Shown in pieces: positions 15,536 through 22,313 of a stretch of 27,541 bases of DNA. Origin of the DNA: DATKKX01 sp035542775 (GTDB lineage Bacteria > Planctomycetota > Phycisphaerae > UBA1845 > UTPLA1). The stretch is taken from NCBI GenBank assembly GCA_035542775.1, contig DATKKX010000328.1, positions 1 through 27,541 on the forward strand, read 5' to 3'. Numbering within the stretch: position 1 is the stretch's first letter; each line of letters starts with the position of its first letter. The position numbers were made by a program, and so were the translations under genes. A model generated the notes under the pieces. The model was not told the origin of the DNA. It did not search any database and saw only the letters and a list, made by a program, of their open reading frames with translations.

Positions 15536-15713
15536 GACCGTGGGCCCAATGGCCCACGCTACGGCTACGGCTACTACGGCTACGGCTTTTCTCATCGTCG
15601 ATTGAGACCGTAGACCGTAGACCGTAGGATGGGCGATTTCGCCCATCGGTTGAGCCCACGCCGAGGACGGAGCATTCAGGACCGCGGGCCGACTGGCCCT
15701 CGCTACGGCTACT
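15536..15713. repeat. Pair of dispersed palindromic repeats (BIME-like) with microrepeats
   Basis: Two copies of one element lie in direct orientation, at 15536-15568 and 15681-15713. Each reads GACCGYGGGCC-4 nt-GGCCC then CGCTACGGCTAC, the first with a perfect GTGGGCC/GGCCCAC stem (15540-15557). Between them are CTACGGCTAC microrepeats, three tandem CCGTAGA units (about 15608-15627) and a perfect hairpin GATGGGCGA-TT-TCGCCCATC (15628-15647). There is no gene in 15411-15987; the region is built of such repeats. Confidence 0.75.
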
Positions 15714-15834
15714 CCTCAACCCCCCATCCCTTGACCATTTCGCCTTCTTACCTTCAGAATCTCGGCCTTTTGGCTTAGCAGTTCGGAGTGTGTTAGGCAT
15801 ACTGTAGCTGGAGCATCAGGCGACGGCAGCCAAG

Positions 15835-15892
15835 CCGGCCGCCCCCAAAGTGGTGCCGGTGAGGGCGCCGGCTCCACTTTGGGGGCGGCCGG
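15835..15892. repeat. 58 nt near-perfect hairpin
   Basis: The left arm 15835-15859 and right arm 15868-15892 pair over 25 positions with a single T/T mismatch, around an 8 nt loop TGAGGGCG. The arms begin CCGGCCGCCCCC and end GGGGGCGGCCGG. A weaker GCGGCCC/GGGCCGC stem follows at 15911-15936. It lies about 95 bp beyond the stop of the PD40 gene and could form its mRNA 3' end, but no U-tract follows. Confidence 0.8.
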
Positions 15893-15987
15893 CGCTACGA
15901 AGACGTACGATGGCGGCCCCGCGAGGGCGCGGGCCGCTACATGGAGGTTTGGGGGGCACGTCGGCCACGGGTGAGCCCGCTCGACGT

Positions 15988-16932
15988 TCAGTCGTTGATG
16001 CCCCAACAAGGCTGGCCGTCGATGTCCGGCGTCTGGGTGATCCGCATTACGTCCGTGCCCTCGGAAGTCATCACGTATAACTGTGGATTGCCGTCGCGGC
16101 CCGAGACAAAGGCGATACGCGTGCCGTCCGGCGACCAGGTCGCATGCCAGCCCTCGTGCTCGGGCAGGCCGTCGGTCAGGCGGACGAGGCCGCTGCCGTC
16201 CGCGTTGACGCTGTAGATCTGTGAACCGCCCTGGGCATCGCTCCGCTCGTAGACGATGCGACTGGTGCCTGGATGCCAGTCGGGCTCGGCCTCGTCGACG
16301 GTGTCGCTGGTAAGCCGATGCTGGTTGGAGCCATCCGCGCCGACGATGTAGAGCCGACTGGAGTGGTCGGCGGTCTCGAAGTTGCTGGTGAAGAGGATGG
16401 AACGGCTGTCAGGCGACCAGACGGGCGTGGCGTCCGTGCCGGGGTTGTCGGTCACCTGCACGACGTCCGAGCCGTCGGTCCTCATGGTGAAGACGCTCCG
16501 GTTCCTGCCGCTGCGGTAGCTGATGAAGGCGATCCGCGAGCCGTCCGGCGAGAAGGACGGGCTTATGTCCGTGCCGGTGTAATCGGTGAGCCGCACGACG
16601 TTCGTGCCGTCGCGGTTCATCGTGTAAATCTCGGCATTGCCGTCGCGATCGCTCACGAAGGCGATCAGGGTCTTGTCGGGCGACCAGGCAGGCTCGGTGT
16701 TTCTGGCGGCGGGCAGCATGGTCAGGTTGAGATCCGGCGCGTCCGCCGACAGGGTGGACTTCAGGAGGATGTCCGAACCACCTTCCTCCCACCTGGTGAA
16801 CACGATGTCCGCCGCAAGGTCGACAACCGGGCCTTCGCCGATGAGAGCGAGGGAGCAGCCGTAAACACCAACGGCGATTGAGACAAATGTGATCGCGACT
16901 GATGACAGCGTGAGCAAGTTCTTCCGATTCAT
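15988..16932 (-). CDS. TolB-like PD40 beta-propeller protein, exported
   Basis: A 314-residue protein with an N-terminal hydrophobic export signal (MNRKNLLTLSSVAITFVSIAVG split over 1-22) followed by VYGC, which could be a weak lipobox with Cys26 as the lipidated residue; the Tyr at -2 is atypical. The body is a six-bladed PD40/WD40-like propeller as in TolB and DPP IV N-domains: repeats such as TEPAWSPDKTLIAFVSDRDG, SPSFSPDGSRIAFISYRSG, TPVWSPDSRSILFTSN and ATWSPDGTRIAFVSGRDG, each followed by a strand with IYTMNRDGTNVVRLT-like spelling. There are no Tol-Pal neighbours, so it is a stand-alone relative rather than TolB itself. The ATG is preceded by AGGA at a spacing of about 7. Ligand or partner unknown. 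Confidence 0.87.
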   Translation of the reverse strand: MNRKNLLTLSSVAITFVSIAVGVYGCSLALIGEGPVVDLAADIVFTRWEEGGSDILLKSTLSADAPDLNLTMLPAARNTEPAWSPDKTLIAFVSDRDGNAEIYTMNRDGTNVVRLTDYTGTDISPSFSPDGSRIAFISYRSGRNRSVFTMRTDGSDVVQVTDNPGTDATPVWSPDSRSILFTSNFETADHSSRLYIVGADGSNQHRLTSDTVDEAEPDWHPGTSRIVYERSDAQGGSQIYSVNADGSGLVRLTDGLPEHEGWHATWSPDGTRIAFVSGRDGNPQLYVMTSEGTDVMRITQTPDIDGQPCWGIND

Positions 16933-17160
16933 AGTTTTCCTCGCAATCTCTGTCTGCCGACAGGTTGTCAGTCCACCGCAGGCACACCGGTCCCCCAGGC
17001 CTCAGAGCGTGAGCAGATTGCGCCAAGACAGATCAGAAAGAGCAGGGAAACAAGAATTTTGCACTTTGATCATGGTGCTGTATCGGGATTAACGGCAAGG
17101 GCTGTTCCGCAACGAGCAGGCCCTCTGGTTGGGCTGTGTTCAGCAGGTCGAAGCGAACAA

Positions 17161-17232
17161 AACCGGGACAGGCACCCCGCCACCGCCGTTTTCGGGGTTG
17201 GTTTTTGCCGTCGGCGGGGGCAAGTCCCGGTT
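17161..17232. repeat. REP-like imperfect inverted repeat (AACCGGGAC...GTCCCGGTT)
   Basis: Outer arms AACCGGGAC (17161-17169) and GTCCCGGTT (17224-17232) enclose inner arms CCCCGCC (from 17175) and GGCGGGG (17213-17219). The spelling ACCGGGACAGGCACC is one I associate with dispersed repeats of environmental bacteria, though I cannot verify that here. The gap 16933-17265 otherwise holds nothing recognised. Confidence 0.6.
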
Positions 17233-17265
17233 CTGTCGGACGGTCTAAGTTAAGCATCCCTCTCA

Positions 17266-17294
17266 TGGAAATCGCACCCGACGCCTCCTAGATT
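17266..17294 (+). promoter_or_regulatory. Candidate fabI promoter
   Basis: TGGAAA (17266-17271) and TAGATT (17289-17294) with a 17 bp spacer lie 47 bp before the fabI ATG. Transcription would start near 17301, immediately before a perfect palindrome. Confidence 0.35.
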
Positions 17295-17308
17295 CTTTGA
17301 CCCGCACA

Positions 17309-17322
17309 GCCGGATATCCGGC
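17309..17322. promoter_or_regulatory. 14 bp perfect palindrome in the fabI leader, possible operator
   Basis: GCCGGATATCCGGC is perfectly self-complementary and sits between the predicted transcription start and the ribosome binding site (GAGGAGAG) of fabI. That position fits a repressor operator of the kind that controls fatty-acid synthesis genes in other bacteria; the regulator is unknown. Confidence 0.35.
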
Positions 17323-17340
17323 GAAGAGGAGAGCCAATTC

Positions 17341-18114
17341 ATGGGCCTTATGACCGGCAAGAAAGGCGTCGTCTTCGGCGTGGCCAACGATCACAGTCTG
17401 GCCTGGTTCATCGCCAAACGCCTCCACGATGAAGGCGCCGAGATCGCCTTCAGCCACCTGCCCGGCGAGAAGATGGAGCACCGGGTGCGGATGGTCGCCG
17501 AGCCGATCGGGGCCAGGATCATCCATCCATGCGACGTGACCAGGGATGCCGACATCGAGCAGTTCCTTGGCCGCGTGCGGACCGCTTACGACAAGATCGA
17601 CTTCATCATCCACGCCATCGCCTATGCCAGCCGCGAGGCACTGGTCAACCGCTTCTGGCAGACCGGGCGGGAGGACTTCCGCCAGGCGATGGATATCAGC
17701 GTCTATTCGCTGATCGGCGTTTGCCAGAAGGCCTTCCACATGTTCAACGAAGGGGCCTCGGTGGTGACGCTCTCCTATCTCGGCGCGGTGAGGTTCATGC
17801 CCGCCTACAACGTGATGGGCGTGTGCAAGGCGGCCCTGGAAAGTACGGTGCGCTATCTGGCCGCCGATCTGGGCGATCTGCGGCGGGTCCGCGTCAACGC
17901 CATCAGCGCCGGGCCCTGCCGGACGCTCAGCTCGGCGGGCATCGGGAGCTTCGAGAAGATACTGGACCACTATCCGGCGAAATCCCCTTTGCGTCGAAAC
18001 ATCACGCCCGAAGAGGTGGGGAAGGCCGGGTTGTACCTGTGCAGCGACCTGTCCAGCGGGGTGACGGGCGAGGTGCATTACGTGGATGCGGGGTACAACG
18101 TCGTGGGGTGGTGA
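17341..18114 (+). CDS. fabI: Enoyl-[acyl-carrier-protein] reductase, NADH-dependent
   Basis: A 257-residue short-chain dehydrogenase that reduces trans-2-enoyl-ACP to acyl-ACP, the last step of each fatty-acid elongation cycle, and the classic triclosan target. The nucleotide-binding region GVANDHSLAW (13-22) replaces the usual TGxxxGIG as in FabI. The catalytic residues lie in SYLGAVRFMPAYNVMGVCKAALE split over 145-167: Y146, Y156 and K163, the same numbering as in E. coli FabI. The AISAGPCRTLSSAGI segment (187-201) is the substrate-binding loop. Length is normal for the family. The ATG follows GAGGAGAG at a normal distance. It is convergent with a small gene whose stop lies 5 bp away, and the ETF/acyl-CoA dehydrogenase operon follows on the same strand. 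Confidence 0.95.
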   Translation: MGLMTGKKGVVFGVANDHSLAWFIAKRLHDEGAEIAFSHLPGEKMEHRVRMVAEPIGARIIHPCDVTRDADIEQFLGRVRTAYDKIDFIIHAIAYASREALVNRFWQTGREDFRQAMDISVYSLIGVCQKAFHMFNEGASVVTLSYLGAVRFMPAYNVMGVCKAALESTVRYLAADLGDLRRVRVNAISAGPCRTLSSAGIGSFEKILDHYPAKSPLRRNITPEEVGKAGLYLCSDLSSGVTGEVHYVDAGYNVVGW

Positions 18115-18119
18115 GGGCC

Positions 18120-18368
18120 TCACCGACCGCGGCGGGGAGCACGACGAGCGTGGCCATTGCCAATGGATTCGACCACGGCGATGTGCAGGTAAGGGATGAG
18201 CGTCCAGCGGTCCGAATTTGGGGCGGCGGCAAACAGCCGGTTCTTCATGGCAACTGCCGAATGGGGACTGTGAATCGCGTAGACGCTGCCGCTGGTCAGA
18301 CGAACGCGAAAGGCTTGAAAGGGCTCACGCTCCAGGATTTCACGGATTTCATCGGCGCTCATAGTCAT
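18120..18368 (-). CDS. Small conserved hypothetical protein (PFxAFRV type)
   Basis: An 82-residue protein that begins MTMSADEIREILEREPFQAF and continues RVRLTSGSVYAIHSPHSAVAMKNRLFAA, then WTLIPYLHIAVVESI. I recognise this layout (an 'EPFxPFxIxLxDGRxFxVxHP' opening and an 'LLHIxxIE' end) from small, function-unknown proteins that are abundant in planctomycete genomes; that is recollection, not a search. The ATG at 18368 has AGGA 7 bp upstream; an ATG two codons later is possible. It probably folds as a small beta-rich domain. It lies convergent to fabI with 5 bp between stops and divergent to the etfB promoter. Confidence 0.65.
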   Translation of the reverse strand: MTMSADEIREILEREPFQAFRVRLTSGSVYAIHSPHSAVAMKNRLFAAAPNSDRWTLIPYLHIAVVESIGNGHARRAPRRGR

Positions 18369-18413
18369 ATTCTATCCTGGGCGGCGTCCAGGCAGCGAGA
18401 TCGGGTAGACTGC

Positions 18414-18442
18414 TTGACGCAGGCCCCGCAGGGGGCTAATTT
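18414..18442 (+). promoter_or_regulatory. Candidate promoter of the etfBA-acd operon
   Basis: TTGACG (18414-18419) and TAATTT (18437-18442) are separated by exactly 17 bp, the best sigma70-like match between the small minus-strand gene and etfB. Transcription would start near 18449, giving a leader of about 108 nt before the TTG start. Confidence 0.4.
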
Positions 18443-18556
18443 GATGCGTTTCGTATCGCCGCAGGCCGGCCCCAGGCAGGGCAGCGCGGCGGCTACGCGT
18501 TGCTGCGCGACCGCTCCGGCCATCCCTTGGCGGTCTTGGAGATTGGGAGGAATCCC

Positions 18557-19471
18557 TTGGGTTACGACTGCATCGTCTGCGTCAAACAGGTGCCCGACAC
18601 CGGCAACATCACCGGGGACGTGATGAACGAAGACGGCACCGTCAACCGGGCGGCCCTGCCGACTATTTTCAACCCCGAAGATCTCAACGCCCTGGAGGCG
18701 GCCTTGCAGGTCCGCGATCAATATGGCGGGACGGTGAGCGTCCTGACCATGGGTCCGCTGGCCGCTTGCGAGGTGCTCCGCGAGGCGCTGTACCGGGGCG
18801 TGGACCGGGTCATTCTGCTGACCGACCGCCGGGCCGCGGGCAGCGACACATTGGCCACCAGCTATATCCTGAGCCGGGCGGTCAGGAAGATCGGCCGCTA
18901 CGACTTCGTCTTTTGCGGGCGGCAGGCGATCGACGGCGACACGGCCCAGGTGGGTCCGCAACTGGCCGAGAAGCTGGGCATCCCACAGGTGACCTATTTC
19001 GAGCGGATCGTGGAGATGAACGGCAAGCACGCCCGGGTGCGGCGGAATGTCGGCAACGGGTGGGAGGTTCTGGAGACGCCGCTGCCGGTGCTGCTGACCG
19101 TGCTGGACACCGCCAATGAGCCTCGCCCCCCCGCCGCCAAGGCGATGATGCGGTTCAAGCGGGCAGGGACGGTCGACGAGATCGCCAAGCAGGTCGCGGC
19201 GGCCATGCCCAACGCCGACGCCGAGGAGCGCGAGGCCGAGCAGGCCCGGCGGCTGGAGCAACTCAAGATGAAGAACCTGCTCATGGAGCAGTGGAACCTC
19301 GATAACCTGGACACGGATTTTCAATGGTGCGGGCTGAGCGGCTCGCCGACCAAGGTCCATCGCGTGCAGTCGATCGTGCTGACCAAGGAAGGGTATACGG
19401 AGATTCAGGCGACGCAGGATGGCGTGCGGCAGATGATTCACGAGCTGATTGTGGACCATACGTTGGGATGA
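18557..19471 (+). CDS. etfB: Electron transfer flavoprotein, beta subunit
   Basis: A 304-residue FixA/EtfB family subunit. With EtfA it forms the FAD/AMP-containing carrier that accepts electrons from acyl-CoA dehydrogenases. It begins with the typical strand YDCIVCVKQVPDTG and shows NPEDLNALEAAL, VLTMGP and ILLTDRRAAGSDTLATSYILS; the CGRQAIDGDTAQVGPQLAEKLG stretch (split over about 118-139) is the EtfB nucleotide-binding signature. The C-terminal third is longer and more charged than in small EtfBs, as in FixA-like forms. There is no suitable ATG; the start is TTG at 18557, supported by GGGAGGA 6 bp upstream, and another in-frame TTG at 18500 lacks such support. etfA follows 45 bp later. Confidence 0.93.
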   Translation: MGYDCIVCVKQVPDTGNITGDVMNEDGTVNRAALPTIFNPEDLNALEAALQVRDQYGGTVSVLTMGPLAACEVLREALYRGVDRVILLTDRRAAGSDTLATSYILSRAVRKIGRYDFVFCGRQAIDGDTAQVGPQLAEKLGIPQVTYFERIVEMNGKHARVRRNVGNGWEVLETPLPVLLTVLDTANEPRPPAAKAMMRFKRAGTVDEIAKQVAAAMPNADAEEREAEQARRLEQLKMKNLLMEQWNLDNLDTDFQWCGLSGSPTKVHRVQSIVLTKEGYTEIQATQDGVRQMIHELIVDHTLG

Positions 19472-19516
19472 TTGCCCCGCTGCCGAATGCAGGAGCTGAT
19501 AGCTGAGAGCTTTTTA

Positions 19517-20545
19517 ATGATCGAACCGAACAAACAAGGCGAGGTGTGGGTCTTTGCCGAGCAGGAGGACCAGAGCCTTAACGACGTAGCGCTGGAGCTT
19601 TGCGGCAAGGCCCGGGAGCTGGCCGACCGGCTGGGCGTCAAGATGGGAGCAGTGCTGGCCGGCAAGGGCGTCCGCGAGCAGGCCCGCAGGCTTATCTCCC
19701 ATGGCGCCGACAGGGTCTATCACGTGGATGACGCGCGGCTGGAGTTCTACCGCACGCTGCCGTACGCCCGGGTGATGTGCCAGTTGATCCAGAAGCACAA
19801 GCCGCAGATCGTCATGTACGGGGCGACACCGATCGGTCGCGATCTGGCCCCGCGAATCGCCTCGGAGATGAAGGCGGGCCTGACGGCGGACTGCACCGAT
19901 CTGGAAATTGGCGACTACCACGAGACTCGGACCAAGCAAACGTACACGAACCTGCTGATGCAGATTCGCCCGGCCTTCGGCGGCAACATCATCGCCACGA
20001 TCATCAACCACGACCGCTGGCCGCAGATGGCCACAGTTCGCGAAGGCGTGATGCGGATGGCGGATGGCGATCCGGCCCGCAAGGGCGAGATCGTCGATGA
20101 GGCGATCGAGTTCAGTGATTTCGACTTGGCGGTGCGGCTGATCGAGCGCCATCGCGAGCCGCGGAAGGTCAATCTCAAGGCCGCCCGGGTGATCGTGGCC
20201 GGCGGCGGCGGCGTGGGCAGCAAGGAGAATTTCCAGGTCATCCACGACCTGGCCGGGGCCATCGGCGGGGCTGTCGGGGCATCCCGGGCCGCGGTCGACA
20301 GCGGCTTTATCAGCAAGGACCATCAAGTCGGCCAGACCGGGACGACTGTCCGGCCGGCTTTGTACATCGCCTGTGGGATCAGCGGCGCGGTTCAGCATCG
20401 CGCCGGCATGGAAGAATCAGCCAAGATCATCGCTATCAACTGGGACCGCAACGCGCCGATCTTCGGCGTGGCCCACTATGGCATCGTCGGCGACCTCAAC
20501 AAAGTCATCCCCATGATGATTAAGGCCATCAAGGAGCGGGCGTAA
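19517..20545 (+). CDS. etfA: Electron transfer flavoprotein, alpha subunit
   Basis: A 343-residue EtfA/FixB subunit that binds FAD and hands electrons on to a quinone-linked partner. The N-terminal domain starts EVWVFAEQEDQSLNDVALEL; the C-terminal FAD domain shows RVIVAGGGGVGSKENF, AIGGAVGASRAAVDSGFI, VGQTGTTVRPALYIACGI and SGAVQHRAGMEESAKIIAIN, all standard. The ATG at 19517 gives the expected N terminus; an ATG at 19487 adds ten atypical residues, and the Shine-Dalgarno (GAGAG) is weak. It ends 4 bp before the acyl-CoA dehydrogenase gene, so the two are surely cotranscribed. No iron-sulfur or ETF:quinone oxidoreductase gene is in the window, so the electron acceptor lies elsewhere. Confidence 0.95.
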   Translation: MIEPNKQGEVWVFAEQEDQSLNDVALELCGKARELADRLGVKMGAVLAGKGVREQARRLISHGADRVYHVDDARLEFYRTLPYARVMCQLIQKHKPQIVMYGATPIGRDLAPRIASEMKAGLTADCTDLEIGDYHETRTKQTYTNLLMQIRPAFGGNIIATIINHDRWPQMATVREGVMRMADGDPARKGEIVDEAIEFSDFDLAVRLIERHREPRKVNLKAARVIVAGGGGVGSKENFQVIHDLAGAIGGAVGASRAAVDSGFISKDHQVGQTGTTVRPALYIACGISGAVQHRAGMEESAKIIAINWDRNAPIFGVAHYGIVGDLNKVIPMMIKAIKERA

Positions 20546-20549
20546 CGCC

Positions 20550-22298
20550 ATGCCGAATTTCTTTTTGGACAACCCTGATATTCAGTTCCTGTTCACGCAC
20601 TTCAACCTCGCGGAGCTGGCCACAGTCCAAGAGGAAGGGTGGGAACGGTACCCGGAAGGCGGCGAGTACGCGCCCGCCGACGCCGCGGACGCCGTGGACA
20701 ACTACCGGCGGATCCTCACCATCGTGGGTGATATTGCGGCCAATCACATTGCTCCCCGGGCTGAGAAGGTCGATCACGAGGGTAACACGCTCAACGAGGA
20801 CGGCACGGTCACGCTGGGCGAGGGCGTGCGGGAGAACCTGAAGGTTTTGACGCAGGCGGATTTGATGGGCTTCACGCTGCCACGGCGATACGGCGGGCTG
20901 AACTGCCCGAACCTGGTCTATACCATGGCCACCGAGATGGTCAGCCGGGCCGATGCCTCGTTGATGAACATCTTCGGCCTGCAGGGCATCGCGGAGACGA
21001 TTCACGCCTACGCCACCCAGGAAATCCGCGACGAGTACCTGCCGAAGTTTGCTCATGGCGAGGTGACCGGAGCGATGGTCCTGACCGAGCCGGACGCCGG
21101 CAGCGACTTGCAGGCCATCAGCCTGAAGGCCTGGCAAGACGATGCGGGGCAGTGGCGCTTGACCGGCGTCAAGCGGTTCATCACCAATGGTTGCGGCGAG
21201 ATTCTCCTGACGCTGGCCCGGAGCGAACCGGACGTCAGCGACGGCCGCGGACTGAGCCTGTTTCTTGTCGAGCGAAGCTCGAAGGTCAAGGTCCGGCATT
21301 TGGAGGAGAAACTGGGCATCCACGGCTCGCCGACCTGCGAGCTGGTCTATGAAGACGCCCCGGCCAAGCTGATCGGCGAGCGTCAACGCGGACTGATTAC
21401 TTATGTGATGGCCCTGATGAACGGGGCCCGCATCGGCATCGCGTCCCAATCGCTCGGCATTGCCGAGGCCGCTTTCGCGGTAGCCCGGCGGTACGCCCAT
21501 ACGCGAAAGCAGTTCGGCGTTTCGATCGAGAAGCTGCCCGCCGTGGCCGAGATGCTCACGAATATGCGGATCGCCATCGAAGCGGCCCGAGCTTTGACCT
21601 ACGAGGCCAGCCGCTTCGCTGATCTGGAGAACAACAACACTCGAATCCTCGATTTCTTCACCCCCACCGACAAGGACGAGGTCAAGCGCCGCAAGAGCGA
21701 GGCCCGCACCTACAAGCGGCTGAACGGCATGCTGACACCGATGTGCAAGTATTACGCATCGGAGATGTGCGTTCGCGCGGCCAATGACGCCATCCAGGTG
21801 CTGGGCGGGTCGGGCTATATGAAGGATTATCCTGTCGAGCGGATCCTGCGCGACGCGCGGATCACGACGATTTACGAGGGCACCAGCCAGCTACAGGTCG
21901 TGGCGGCGGTGCGCGGGGTGTGCAGCGGCGCGTTTGAGAAACGGATCGAGGAACTCGAACAGCACGAGTACACTGAGGGCCTGTTGCACGGGCTGAAGCA
22001 GAAGCTGGCGGAGGCCAAGGCGGAAGTCCTCAAGGGGATCGCCTTCGTCAAGGAGCGCGGGCCGGATTACATGGATCTCTATGGCCGGCGGTTGGTGGAT
22101 TCAGCCATCGCAGTGCTGGTGGGGCATTTGTTCCTGGGGCAGGCCGAGGCCAATCCGCGCAAGCAGCGCGTGGCCAGGCGATATATCGAGACAAGTCAGC
22201 CGACGATTCGCAGAAACCTGGCGCTGGTTTGCAGCGGAGATACCTCGGTTCTCGAAGAGCTTGAGACGCTCGCCGGCCCGCCGCCCGCAGCGGCATGA
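20550..22298 (+). CDS. Acyl-CoA dehydrogenase (large form, about 580 residues)
   Basis: A 582-residue FAD enzyme that oxidises acyl-CoA to trans-2-enoyl-CoA and passes electrons to the ETF encoded just upstream. Domains: an N-terminal extension (1-50), helical N-domain (50-165), beta-domain with MVLTEPDAGSDLQAISLKA (176-194) and GVKRFITNGCGE (206-217), and C-domain with ARRYAHTRKQFGVSIEKLPAVAEML (split over 312-336) and QVLGGSGYMKDYPVERILRD (416-435). The catalytic glutamate is probably E443 in IYEGTSQLQ. Residues 460-582 form a C-terminal extension like those of long acyl-CoA dehydrogenases acting on long or unusual acyl groups. An insert about 355-385 (NNNTRILDFFTPTDKDEVKRR) is also typical of this long class. 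The ATG is 4 bp from the etfA stop. Substrate chain length cannot be predicted. Confidence 0.92.
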   Translation: MPNFFLDNPDIQFLFTHFNLAELATVQEEGWERYPEGGEYAPADAADAVDNYRRILTIVGDIAANHIAPRAEKVDHEGNTLNEDGTVTLGEGVRENLKVLTQADLMGFTLPRRYGGLNCPNLVYTMATEMVSRADASLMNIFGLQGIAETIHAYATQEIRDEYLPKFAHGEVTGAMVLTEPDAGSDLQAISLKAWQDDAGQWRLTGVKRFITNGCGEILLTLARSEPDVSDGRGLSLFLVERSSKVKVRHLEEKLGIHGSPTCELVYEDAPAKLIGERQRGLITYVMALMNGARIGIASQSLGIAEAAFAVARRYAHTRKQFGVSIEKLPAVAEMLTNMRIAIEAARALTYEASRFADLENNNTRILDFFTPTDKDEVKRRKSEARTYKRLNGMLTPMCKYYASEMCVRAANDAIQVLGGSGYMKDYPVERILRDARITTIYEGTSQLQVVAAVRGVCSGAFEKRIEELEQHEYTEGLLHGLKQKLAEAKAEVLKGIAFVKERGPDYMDLYGRRLVDSAIAVLVGHLFLGQAEANPRKQRVARRYIETSQPTIRRNLALVCSGDTSVLEELETLAGPPPAAA

Positions 22299-22313
22299 TC
22301 GCACCTGAATGCG

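Noticed and set aside
15835..15892. Rho-independent terminator of the PD40 gene
   Set aside because: A strong stem, but no U-tract follows on the minus strand, and it lies about 95 bp past the stop; annotated as a repeat instead.
17263..21500. Minus-strand open frames opposite fabI, etfB, etfA and the acyl-CoA dehydrogenase
   Set aside because: All are His/Gln/Arg-rich mirror frames of well-recognised enzymes.
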